From Chlorops oryzae (Eukaryota; Arthropoda; Insecta; Diptera; Chloropidae), in the NCBI GenBank assembly GCA_020466095.1, contig CM035809.1:23497942-23561941 (forward strand): DNA of 64,000 nt. The letters are read 5' to 3'. The notes beneath the pieces are model-generated. The model did no database searches. It was not told where the DNA came from and saw only the letters and a program-made list of their open reading frames with translations. The translations under genes and the position numbers were made by a program. Below, one piece after another: positions 34,401-45,836 of this stretch. How positions within the stretch are numbered: position 1 is the first letter of the stretch; the number at the start of each line of letters is the position of its first letter.

Positions 34401-37400
34401 ATATGTATAAAACTGTTTTATATAAACATTTAGCATTCTTGGATTTGGCAACGATAGAATTACCGGAATAGAAATAGAAATAAACTAGAGGAAGTAAGTT
34501 TGTGACAGAAATACTTTTATGTTTCGATAAAGTATGCGTGATTTCCAATATTGTCGAAATGTCTGCAAATATTTAACACCTGAAAACATATAAGATACAG
34601 TCCTTATTCGAATGCACAATCGATTGGAATTTATTCCATGTGCTTTTAGCTGTTTAATATTTGTGGCAATTCCTACTGTGTTGGAATTCAGTCACAAAGC
34701 GAAACAATTAAATTTATTTTTATTTTTATTTATTACTTTTCTTTAAACTGTGTGAAGTTTTAGTATTTCGGACGTGCTCAAGTGGAACTCAAGGATTGAA
34801 AGAAGAAGAATTGGCCTAGATATACTGGTTTATTGATATTATTTCGGTTCATAGCGCTGACAAAAAATAGAAACAACGTTTGAGTTAGTATCAGAACAGT
34901 TTAACATTTGAAGAAGCTGAAGTTCCACTGTAGGTACATATTAGTATGAAAAGTATACAAGTTTTATTTATTTATTTATGTGTCGATGGTAGATGTGCTT
35001 TTGAATAGAACTATAATCGAAATAATTATGCATTCCGCAATTCAGTTTTGGCGAGTCGCTGAATAATTTTTGGTAAATTTTTGTAAAAATAAAAATAATG
35101 TAGCATACTTCGTTGGGCTTCTGTTCAAACATTAAATGGCTTAAAACATGGAAAGTGTTGTTTTTTTTTTTATCAGTTATAAACATAGATAGTAAAGTAA
35201 TCCAGTTGAATGAATTTCAAAGGAATTCAAACAAAATTTTTTGAGAGTCGAAATTTTTAAAAACCTTAAGGGGACCTTCTGGTCTAGAGAAAATTTATGG
35301 TATTTTCATGATTTTTTTTGGTATTAAGCCAAATAAAAAACGATTTTCTAAGTATGCAGGCTTATTATGTTCTTTCTTGACAAAAAATAAAAAATGTTGT
35401 TGTAATTTTTTTTTTTTTTTTGTATTTTAAATTTAAAAATTTGAAGTGTGAAAGATTTTGGCAGTTCTGGTAATCGGAAAAAAAAAAAAACAAAAATGTT
35501 ATTAATCAGAATTTAATTTATTTTGTTTTGATAAAAGCTAGCTGGGAAAACTTACTTAATTTGAAGCAAAGTATGAAAGTGTCATCTCATTCATTCATGG
35601 TACGCATTAATTTCTGAGCGACCGAAACACATATCGCACACTAATCACTAAACCCGCACAATTCAAAATTTTTTCAATCAATTATTTCATGTTCGCCAAC
35701 ATTTTACTGCAGGAGAAGATGCACTTGAAAAATTCATATTGATATTTATTGATTCTGCAGTTAATTAAGAATAATACAAAATAAAGAAAAGAAATTGATT
35801 TTACAGGCGTCGAGAGTTATAGGCTGTTTGCCCGAGAAATGCAAAATTGTGAGTTGTGCCGATTTAGTGATCAGTGTGCGATATATAAAATAAATGTCTC
35901 TTTTCCACCCAAAAGTCAAGAGATTTGCCACTTTTTCCGTTGTGTTTATCTTCGAAGCCTCCAAATTATTTCAATTCGATGAAGAGGACATGATGCAAAT
36001 CTACCAAGTCTCACGCAAAACTACCAATCTACCAAAATTACAATTATTTATAAATTTTTAAAAAATTGGTAGAATTTTAAATTGGTAGAAACGTAAAACG
36101 GTAAAACGGCAACTCTGATTGGTACCATCTGGAAATATGGCTATAAGTAGCTGGTGCCATTTGGAAAACTGGCTATTTGCAGCCAAATAATTTGGAAAGA
36201 CCGCTGTTTGGAGCTGGTCTTTGCTCAATATAACCGAAGTCACTAACCTTTTACCAGTATATGAAGGGTATTCCCACAAAGATTCGAACCCAATTTGCGA
36301 ATTACATGAGGAGCCAGGTATTCTGGAAAGGATTTGAATCTTGGGAAAATCGGAATTTGTCCTCATTAACAAAATAAACCATATTAAGCGAATGCAACAA
36401 ATTCAATAGTGAGACTCGAACCTAATTAGCCAATTCAACTATCAATATCCGTTGTGTTTGAAATCAAATAGAATATCAGACTCGAAGAAATATTTTTGGT
36501 GTTGCAGAAGTTTGTCCGCATTGTCATCCATATGGACAAAAGTATATCATAAAAAGTCAACTTGTACAACAATAATACATATATAAAGACGAAAAGAATA
36601 TTTATAAAATAACTTTAGAGGAAATAAATTTTTCTATTAAGACCTATGAACGCACATAGACATAGGTCTGAATATGTGACTTTTGGTAAAATTTTTCGAA
36701 AAAGAAAGCGCACGAATTGCAATTAGGCTGCAGAAATTGCTTGCAATAGGAAATGATTGTACTGTTGAAGTTGTCTGCATTGCGATTTCAATGAAAGCTA
36801 TTTGTTACATTAAAGGCACGCGTAGTGTTAGTTTGAACGAAGGTATTGGGCAGTATAACTCATTGTATCAATACCAATGAGCGATGTAAAAAATGCAATA
36901 ATTCTTAAATTTATTTGCCATGCAATTATTATTATCAAGGCGTTCTCAGCGCTGTATAAAGCATCCGAGGATTCCTTTTTGACAAATTGGTTCATATATT
37001 TCAGGGAATTTAAAAAAATGGGGACGGTTGGAAGCTATGTAGGAAGTGCTGCAAGAGCTTGTGCAACATGATGCTTTCGACATTAGTGATGCGTCGAAAT
37101 TATTTTTGAAAATTGGAATGCAATATTATCATTTGATAACAAAACTTCCGCATAAGGTCAATGAAATTTAATGGAAAACATCTCATACTTTTTTGGTATA
37201 TTTTAATTTTTAATAGCTCCAGATACTTGGGTCTTACTTTGTATTGAAATGCGATGAGCAATGCAGTGCAATATCTAATTCAAGGCGCAGTCGGAACGAT
37301 TGTTATAGCTTTTTGATTCGTAAAAGTGAACTGATTTCCAAAATATCTATTGCTCAATATTCTATACCTTTCTAATGCTTCACTGATTTTGATTGCTTTT

Positions 37401-38099
37401 CTTTATTGCCTAGTGAAAAACAGGTATATTTAATTTATTTAAACAATATAAAAAGCTATTGAAGTGTTGGAAAATCCCCCTCCCCTACTTTCGAATAGAA
37501 ATGAAGCATGCAATGATTCAATGTGAATTTTCGAAGGAGTTAATTTGAATATGTTATGCATATGCTATTGTAAATTTTGAAAATTTTTGCGACGAAAATT
37601 TTAATAATCGGTTTTTTAAAAATTGACTGCTACATACCGCGATATTTATCTTAAGGCTCATTAAATAAATTGTCATTAAAATGCAATACCCTACTCGCCT
37701 AAACATTTCAATTAAATTAAATGTAATACTTGAAGTGCATTATGATAAACTATGTTTATGTATTTTTTAAAAACTATTGAAATATTTGAAAAATTTGCAA
37801 GGAAAGTTTTGATTTGAAACATCTCTCCATCAAGGAATCATGGTAATACTTGATAGAAAATATATGCAATCTTTTCTCTTAAATTGCATAGATTTCCCCT
37901 TTCGTACATTCCTTTTTTGCAAGGATTGCGACCAAATTATTGCATCTTTTCTTTTCAAAACAATAGGTTTATCCCAAAATTCAATATTCATTAAAATCAA
38001 AATTGACTCATTCATTGAGCAAATCTGCAGGACAAACAAATTCCACCTGTAATTTGTTTTTGGCTAAATTGGAATCTAACTTGCACTTACATTCCCAAA
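34401..38099. other. Gene-less AT-rich stretch between Dis3 and the PHD gene
   Basis: I see Dis3 3' flank, then AT-rich DNA. Frames near 36683-37071 show no family features. TTAAGGGGACCTTCTGG at 35268-35284 recalls the TTAA-GGGGGTCTTC end of the piggyBac-type MITE, but no partner end is clear. Poly-T/A runs occur at 35408-35421 and 35479-35490. Confidence 0.45.
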
Positions 38100-39384
38100 A
38101 TGGAGGGGCGCCGCAACAAATTGATCATTCACTTCAGAAAAATGGCACGCGCGACAGCATATAAACGTAAGTCTAATAAATTTAATTTTATTCGATTATA
38201 TTTAATACTATATTATATGTAATACTATGTTTTATTATATGTTTAATGTAATGCTTCTCTTTTTCAGAAAATTTAAAACGGAAATTAAACGAGGGAGACA
38301 CTGATATTGGTAAGTTGAATCAGAAAATTGTTAATTTTAATTGTAAAAAATCAAAAGAAAGTGCAATACACACGCACCGGAATGCGTGCGTATGTATTGG
38401 TGCTACAAAGCAGCGCCTTTTGTATGCTTTGGTTCTTGTCCGAACTTTGAACAAGAACCAAGGCAGTTGCAAAAAGTGCTGCATACCTTTAGGCTTCGCA
38501 ATTTTTTAATGCAAATTTTAATTTTTCCTTTCTTATTTTGCAGAACGGACGGAACGGACCAAACGAACAAGATATAGTAAGTAAAATGATAAATATTTTT
38601 AATAATTTTGCAGAGCTGTACATGAATGATTCATTTCTGAAAGAATGAATCAATTGAATTTGAACACAAAGATTCATTTACAGTTCTGCTAATCTTTCTC
38701 ATAATAATAAAACATATTTCTAATTTAGCATTCTTTATTTTTCAGACAAAAATATTATTGATGGCACTGAAAAAATATTGAAGGAAGCAGCGATTAAGCT
38801 ACTTGGAGTGCATAAAGGTTAGTAATAAATTAAATTTACATACAAAATATAAAGTTTTTAAATGTTTTTAAAATTTTTTTACAGCGTTGGATGAGATGGT
38901 AAATGGCGGCGTAAGCGTGGACACCACTCCGTTGCCTAAGTTGGCAACGGAGTTCGGTCGTCTGAGACGCAACACAGCAGTAGTACAGTCGGTCCTAAAA
39001 CGGGGGATTCCATCCCCCGTAGGGCCGTCTGGAAGTGGCTACTGTCTGTGCAACCAGGTAAGTTCTCCTGTTTCTGAAATTTAAATTTAATATTTAATAT
39101 CTGTTCTTTTATTTTACAGGATGGTGTAGGGCCGATGGTCATGTGCGACCATCCCACTTGCCCATTTGGCTGGTTTCACTTCGACTGCGTTCAAGTGAAA
39201 ACCACGCCGAATGGGGAGTGGCTGTGCCCGATATGTTACGCCGCCAAAATTTACTGTGAGTACCTTTAAATTTGTATTTTAGTATACTGTAAAGTATACT
39301 CTAAAGGTATTGTACTAATACGCGCATTTCCTTTTTTTTACAGTACTTTTACGCACACAGACCCCGAAAAATCTAGATACCTGA
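38100..39384 (+). CDS. Short ING-like PHD-finger protein, seven exons
   Basis: Exons 38100-38166, 38268-38309, 38544-38576, 38746-38817, 38885-39057, 39120-39255, 39344-39384 join in frame through good GT-AG sites to an intact protein of about 187 residues. The start MEGRRNKLIIHFRKMARATA is followed by a basic, NLS-like part (ENLKRKLN, RTERTKRTR) and a helix (EKILKEAAIKLLG). At residues ~124-175 is a C4HC3 PHD finger of the ING type (YCLCNQ, MVMCDHPTCPFGWFHFDCV, GEWLCPICY). ING PHD fingers read methylated H3K4; whether this one does is unknown. It lacks the usual ING N-terminal domain and is shorter than known fly ING proteins. It could be a diverged ING relative or a domesticated transposon protein, since PHD fingers occur in some DNA transposons. 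Confidence 0.7.
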
Positions 39385-39835
39385 CTTCAACTATCTATAT
39401 CAAGTCAAAGGAGCCGGTATTGCAATACTACAAATGGACGTACAATACAATGTTGATATTCAAAAGTTTCAAACGAAGCCACCTGTTCCTGCTTTCGCAC
39501 ACGCTATATTCCATGGTAGAAATCAGTCGCACATCATACGTTACATGTCAAAGGTAAATTAGCTTCAAACGGCAGTGATCTTTATTAAGGGTATATGTTG
39601 ATTTATGAATTCGTTCTCTTAAAGATGGATCAATACGCAAGAATCTGAACGGTCGGGTATGGCTAGCCTACATGCCGCAATAACGACAGGATATTGGATG
39701 CGACAACAAAAACTGGATACATACGTGCTAAGCAATCGAAAGCTTCAAAGTACCAAATATACGAGTAGCAAATATTTCTCATTATTTACGTTTCAATACG
39801 TGTCTACGATCATTACGCCACCTGGTAAGTTAATT
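39385..39835 (+). pseudogene. Thioester-protein (TEP/Mcr, alpha-2-macroglobulin family) fragment
   Basis: The stretch 39395-39553 reads YQVKGAGIAILQMDVQYNVD, then QKFQTKPPVPAF and FHGRNQSH. After a frame shift it reads SYVTCQR, a donor (G|GTAAAT) and an acceptor, then from 39625 WINTQESERSGMASL, TTGYW, LDTYVLSN. This is the end of the complement-like and the receptor-binding region of insect TEP/Mcr proteins, secreted or membrane-linked factors in immunity and septate junctions. A frame break lies near 39530, and the match fades after ~39780. The rest of the ~1500-residue protein is absent, so this is a decayed duplicate fragment of one or two exons, starting right at the stop of the PHD gene. 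Confidence 0.6.
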
Positions 39836-39924
39836 CCGAAGCCTTACAAATTCCTTGCCTATCGAATCGGTAGTAAATTTATTTTAATACACAACTAAGA
39901 CTTAAAATAAAAAATAATAATAAC

Positions 39925-40365
39925 TAGTGATGCCCCGAATAGTGGATTTGGCCGAATACCGAATATTCGGTCAACCTCTCAGCCGAATAACGAATATTCG
40001 GCACGTAGCAAAGACAGCTTGAGCCTACTCGCGACTAGCTGGAGTCAAGGCAAAAACTGCCGCTTAAAAATTTGCCCACTGTTCATAATGTTTTCAAAAA
40101 AAATTTAAAAGAAGCTAGCGTACATTTAATATTTCTAAAGAATAAAATGCAAATCTGCTGTATTTTTAGTTCTCGTTAATTAAGTTTTTTTACGTTATTG
40201 TGATAAAAATTTAATTTGTAGTTACTGCTGATTTTTTTAATAAGTTATTTCTACTATTCGGTATTCGGCCGAATATTTTAACTATTCGGCCGAATACCGA
40301 ATACTGAAAAATGACGCGGAATAGGCCGAATACCGAATAGTGGCCGAATATTCGTGGCATCACTA
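39925..40365. mobile_element. hAT-type MITE with perfect 8-bp target duplication
   Basis: Ends TAGTGATGCC on both sides (10 of 10), flanked by ATAATAAC at 39917-39924 and 40366-40373. The interior is made of CCGAATA / TATTCGG words that form a long diffuse hairpin. 441 bp and no transposase. The 8-bp duplication is the hallmark of hAT elements. Confidence 0.88.
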
Positions 40366-40550
40366 ATAATAACTCTTTCAATATCAATGTGTCCTTAATC
40401 CGTGTACTCAGACAATTGTGATGCAGTAGTTAATATTGTCTTTCGAGAAGCATTTAAAAAAATAACTTAAACTATTATTTACGATTTATAATTTCACTGC
40501 TATTTCTCTTTTAATATTTGCAGAGCAATTAAATATATCAATTTTTAATG

Positions 40551-40650
40551 NNNNNNNNNNNNNNNNNNNNNNNNNNNNNNNNNNNNNNNNNNNNNNNNNN
40601 NNNNNNNNNNNNNNNNNNNNNNNNNNNNNNNNNNNNNNNNNNNNNNNNNN
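40551..40650. other. Assembly gap of exactly 100 Ns
   Basis: A run of 100 N is a conventional unknown-size scaffold gap. The next contig starts inside exon 3 of the PH-domain gene, at the base equal to position 26285 in copy A, so the sequence on the two sides is not a simple continuation. Confidence 0.98.
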
Positions 40651-43600
40651 TGCTTTTACATTAAGTGTAGGCGAAGTTTCCTTGTGCTTTTTCGGAACAT
40701 CGGCATTGCTAGAGGTACTGCTTGCTGTTGCTTCTTTAAAGCTACGAAAGAAATTGCTGAATGTCTTAGCAATGGGAGCACTATAAAAAGCGCTACGAAG
40801 TTGAGTTGGTGCAGCTTGTGCGATCGGTGTCGATGTGCTCTTATCAATGGGACTATCATCTTCTGAGACGGCCACAACAAGTGCACCTTCCTCTTCGACT
40901 TCTGATTGCACGATTGAGGTTCCAGAAAATGATAAAGTCTGCCGCGCTTCGTATGAGACGCCAGTGTGCTCAAAAACTGTACTCTCACAGTTGACAATAA
41001 ATTTATTGCGAAATTGAGGATTTTGTGAAGGTGGAGATAAGGTTGATGATGTTGTTGTTGCAGTTGTTGCCGTTAATGGATTTGATGCGAATTGTTGTTC
41101 GATTTCGAATTCATTTTGACGCTGCAAAGGCGTCTTTTGCTTATCTGGCACTGTATAGAGCTCTTCGGCATTTTTACGTCTTAGTTGCTCATCAACATTG
41201 TGGACGAATTTCTTAGCAGCGGTCTGTTGTGCCTTCGTGCCGTCGAGACTTTTACTGAGAAATGGTTTGCCTTTTAAAACTGGTGAAGTCGGTGAGTGTG
41301 CATCATCAAGATCAGCTTTTGATTTCTGAGCATTATGTGTGCTGTTTAATTTGTGCTCCGGTGTTTGCTCCAATTCGGATAGACATTCGACAACCGGTTG
41401 AAGATCTTCCGATCCCTCTGGTACACCACGTTCGGGTAAGGGCATCGTAAAAATACTCTTCAACGAACCAAATAGCATTTTACTACTGTTATCCAACAAT
41501 TGATTCACATCGTGTACATTGAACTTTTTCATTTTCATAGAGATATCCTGCTCCTGTATGAAATTCGCGTGACATTTTGTCTTTTTTAGGCAACTGGATT
41601 TTGGTTTTTTCTCTTTATTCCAAACGGATTTTCTGAAGACGGCACCATCATTCAAATGATCAATATTCGGTTCGGAGAAGTAGCAACTTTCACCTGGAAG
41701 AAGTCATTTAAGATATTTTTTTATTTAATTTTTTTAGAAATAAAATGATTAAGGGGGTCTTCTCATTGAGCAACTTTTTCTTCGACTTTTTTTTTTTTTT
41801 GCATTTATTTATAGCTTGGGTAGTTGTGAATATGCCCCTAAAAGGATTTTTTGAAATTCGAAATAGTTTAGAGGATATAGCCTTCTTTGTCGAGCAAGAT
41901 CTGCGCTAAAACGAGTAATTTTTGCGTTGCTTCAAACTTTAAACGCGTTTATCTCGAAACCACGTTTTTCGAACTGGCGGCCATGATATCTCCAGTTCAA
42001 CTGAACCGATTTTCATGAAACAAAGTGGAATCGACGCAGAATTGTCACCATTCTCGGGTGAACCTCGACCATAATTTTAAAAAATTTTTTACTATTTTTT
42101 TTTTTACACTAAACTACAAAAAAAAAAGCCCGAAATTGAAATTTTTTTTTTGAATGGCCGCCATTTTGTCAAAAAAAATCACAAAATTAAGCTTGAGGTT
42201 CACCCGAGAATTACATCTATACTGATTATAACCCCGTTTTTTTTTTCCATTTCGGACGCTCCGGAGACCCGGAATCGTGGCCGCCGTGACGGCACCTTTT
42301 TTTTCACCACCAATTTTGAAGTCTCATTACTTTTTGAACAGCCCACGTATCGAGGCAAAAAAAATTTTTTTATTTACTTTGAACCTTTTGTAATACAATA
42401 AATAAAAAAAGTTTTCAATTATTTTTTGCGTTTTCAAATAAGAATTTTTTTAAAAAGGGTCCAAAAAACGGGTTTTCAATGAGAAGACCCCCTTAATGAA
42501 ACAATAGGATTACTCACCAATGAAATTATTATTCGCATTACTAACGCAATCGCATGAGCTACTTTTGCACTGACCACTCGCATATGTTGTTTTCTTTTGC
42601 TCTTGTCGATTTGAGTTCTTATCGTTTTCATCTGAATCCAGACTCGAATTCGAGCTGGAACACGAACAACGATCAAGAGTTCTTGCTGTTGTTTCCGCTG
42701 TTGTTTCATTCGATTCAGCACCAGTTGGTTGTCGCGGTAAATATTCAAAGACGCCAGAATTATCATACTGTAATACAGCGCTCGTCTCATTAGTATCATA
42801 TACATCGGAATTTCCATAGTCCAGTACATCGGAACATGCATTACGATAGACAACACGTCGTCTGCGATCATTGCCCGACCCGGCTTCACAAGCTGCAGCG
42901 TTTTCCTCATCATCATCATTAGCACATAATTCGGCATGCCGTGCTCCTACTCGGCTACCAGCAGCCTGTCCCTCCGAGCACCATGAATAGCGTCCAGCGC
43001 TGACATTTACTGGCAATTTTCTTCCATGCTTATATGTTATAAAACCATGTTCTATATGAATATTATCTGTGCGTGTATTCTTTAAGATATCCTCATGGAA
43101 GGACACACGTTTTTTGGGTGCTGCTTTATTAGATGAGTTCGCTGTTGGTTTTCTCACTTTTCTTCGATAGACAATATTTTCGGTCGTATCAAATGTTGAG
43201 CAGGCACTTGCCGTCATTACATCATCTTCACCACATGTGGTTATTGGATCATTCATTGTTGTTACATTCGAATTGGTATCGACTGTTGTATTCGCTACTA
43301 CTATATTTCCCTCTAAGCCGCCCGATGGTTAACCAATGCTGCCGGTTTGAGTTCATCAAATTCAAAACCACTTTGTGATGTTATCGACTCGACCATCAAT
43401 TCACTTGCTTCCGAGTCTAACAATTGAACACCGGAATCACTGGGTGTTGTATCCTCCAGTGTGCTATTAATGCTTGTGCTCATTTTATCGCATAGATTTC
43501 CGCTACTTGAATTTCTTTGTGCAGCGGTTATCGTATCAGTTTTATGTGACGTTTTACGATCGATTGTTAAGCACAATGGTGATTCCATTTCCACATCGTA

Positions 43601-44763
43601 TGCGGTTGGTGGACGTTCCAAAAGTGTTTCTGTAAGACATGTGCAATTGTTAGATTTGAATTTAAATTTTTAAAATTAATTTTTTTTTTTAATTTTTATT
43701 TTGTTGGCTGGTTGAGCGCATAATTTACTCTCTTATGTTGTGATGCTTTGTACACCGGGAGTAGGGAAATGGAAATGGCCAATTAGATAGACACTTGATG
43801 AGCTTAAAAATAGATATAAAGATTGAGATGTAGTTTGAAAGTAATCGAATTATAAATTTTTTTTCACTTAAAGGTAATAAAAATTAAAATAAAAACTAAA
43901 TATTCCATTCAATACTTTTAAGTGCCAAATCGATAAATAATAATTTAATATATATGTACTCGTACTTGGCTAGTTTTCATATCTTATACCTTATAATATG
44001 TAAAAAGCTAGCCGAAGGTCTCTGTAACTAACTTTAAGTCTTACGATTTCACCAAGCTATTTAAATAAAACTTAAATAAAAATGTACTTTTTTATATGAA
44101 AGTTTACAGGTTATATGAAATAACGTGGTCTCTTAGTGATTAATACTTTATTCACAATAAAATAAAATAAAATAATAAATAATATTAAATAAAATTAATA
44201 AATAAAATGCGAACCAATCAAAAAAAATTAAAATAAAATAAAATAATAATTAACGAATAATTATTAAAATTAAATAAAAGAGAATCCTTTTCTTTGCCAA
44301 AATATGTACATCACCGGAATGCAGGAAATCAATAAACTCGACTGCATTTCCCACGATTTTCCCTTATAAAGAGCAATCAAAAGAAAAATACCATTGTAGA
44401 AAATACGCAGCTACCCCCTACTACTGCTTTGTTGTTGGTTCATCACTTTGCATTGTTTTGTTCGAGCGCCCAAATGCACCCCCAGCAGTGTTGCCAAGTC
44501 ATGCAGACTTTTAATAAAATGATTCTTCTATGATTATATGTACATATTTTGAAAATTTCTTCTAAGTTCTCTTACTCAAAAAATTATAGTTTCAAACATC
44601 TATCTTCCATCGACTTAACATTTAATTTCCTCATATATATAAAATTATTTTGAAATTCTCTAATAGTCTTTCGAGCGGCAACCCTGCCGCAAAACAATTC
44701 TTCAATTGATTTTGCAAATATTATTTCACCGAACTTACCTTCGATTTGTTGTGGAAAATCCAT
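40651..44763 (-). CDS. PH-domain protein, 5' part only (copy B), candidate Prd1/PLEKHM2-like
   Basis: Minus-strand exons: 44739-44763 (first coding exon, MDFPQQIE plus one base, donor G|GTAAGT), 42518-43629, and 40651-41693 cut by the gap. The first junction joins in frame only with this copy's TTTT near 43621 and continues ETLLERPPTAYDVEMESPL. Sequence is nearly identical to copy A. Exon 3 is uninterrupted here where copy A has two one-base deletions, but exon 2 lacks one G near 43328 and is frame-shifted there. The protein is Ser/Asn-rich and disordered in this part; motifs such as KKRVSFHEDILKN and DVNQLLDNSSKMLFGSLKSI look conserved. The C-terminal PH part would lie in the gap or is the one annotated as copy A. 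Confidence 0.65.
41753..42492. mobile_element. piggyBac-type MITE in the same intron (copy B)
   Basis: Same element as 27398-28141, with TTAA at 41749-41752 and 42493-42496 and GGGGGTCTTCTCATTGA ends. It differs from copy A by homopolymer lengths and few substitutions. Confidence 0.8.
44121..44290. repeat. A/T-rich AAAT/AATAA low-complexity tract at the end of the duplicated block
   Basis: Right after homology with copy A stops (GGTTATATGAAAT at ~44120) comes a tract of AAAATAAAATAAT-type words. Such a tract may mark a rearrangement point or an assembly join. Confidence 0.5.
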
Positions 44764-44937
44764 TGTTTTCGAAAAGTTTTCTTTTACTACAACCAAATTC
44801 TACAATTAGACCACCTTTTAGAACAATTATTTTAACAGAAATTCACTGCAATTCAAATTAATTCAATTTTTGTGCAGAACCCATTTTTTGCGTCTGATTG
44901 CCAAAGTGCAATTGAACTGGGTAGGGACGATACTAGA

Positions 44938-44992
44938 GGTGGACAGCAATCGATTGTAACGATAGTTTTATATTGTCGAACATATCGATGGT
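44938..44992. promoter_or_regulatory. Cluster of ATCGAT words upstream of the PH gene first exon
   Basis: CAATCGATTG, AACGATAG and CATATCGATGG occur within ~55 bases, ~190 bases upstream of the minus-strand ATG at 44763. ATCGAT-cored words resemble the DRE element of fly housekeeping promoters. Inference from sequence likeness only. Confidence 0.3.
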
Positions 44993-44999
44993 TTATGAG

Positions 45000-45836
45000 T
45001 AGCTCGTTTATAGTGGTTTCTGTTAAATGCGTCTAGCTTATATGCGTTCCCCGCTTATTTGCATAAAAACTATTTTAAATGAAACATTACCATTTAGAGT
45101 CAAATGAAGAAATCTTTCATTTTTTCTACATTTTCGATATTTCCTTTCGAGTTCTTTCGTATTTCATACGATTCGAGCTGTAAAATAAATCGATTTCTCC
45201 AATAACGTCATTTTCGGAGTAGCGATTCGAAGAATACATTCATATTTGGACTTAATCTAATATGGGCTCCTCGAATGATTGGTTTCGGATTCATGTATGT
45301 GAGACCTTCGCATAGAAGAAGCTACGTATTGTTTCTTTAATGGACTAGTTATATGCAGCTCACCCTTAGCCGATATAAGGATATTTAAATGACATCTTTA
45401 GATCAAGAATGCTTATGCTGAGGTCCTTTCATCATGTACAAATTACTCTACAGTAATGTTTCTTTTCGGCATGTAACATTTCATAAGTTATTGACGTATT
45501 ATTTCATTCATGATTCATATTAATCAAATTTGTATGAAGATTCTTCATGCAGAATATTCTGAAACGTTATTACTATAAATGAGTACTGATAAAATTGTCA
45601 TTTCTACAAATGTTTATAGTTTAATTTACTTAAGTTATTTATTCTTTGCCATTTAATATTATAATGAATATATGAATTTTTTGATTTTGTTCAATTAAAT
45701 TTCTTAGTTAAGTGAAGATTTTGCTTTATAGTGTTAAAAAAATCGTGTTTTTGATTGCTTAAATATATTCCTAGTATATCTTAGAATATGAATTTCAAGT
45801 TATAGATCCCAATTTCCATGGAAATCCCAGATAAAT
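45000..45836. other. Gene-less AT-rich stretch
   Basis: No gene seen; intergenic DNA between the PH gene start and the nurim stop. Both genes are read leftward, so the right part may hold the nurim 3'UTR. Confidence 0.5.

Noticed and set aside
36683..37071. Two adjacent frames (65 and 64 codons) as a small gene
   Set aside because: AT-rich, no splice signals joining them, no recognised motif.
44584..44738. Extension of the frame after MDFPQQIE to ~60 residues as a separate protein
   Set aside because: A strong GTAAGT donor follows directly, and the spliced frame joins the next exon correctly; the extension is intron.
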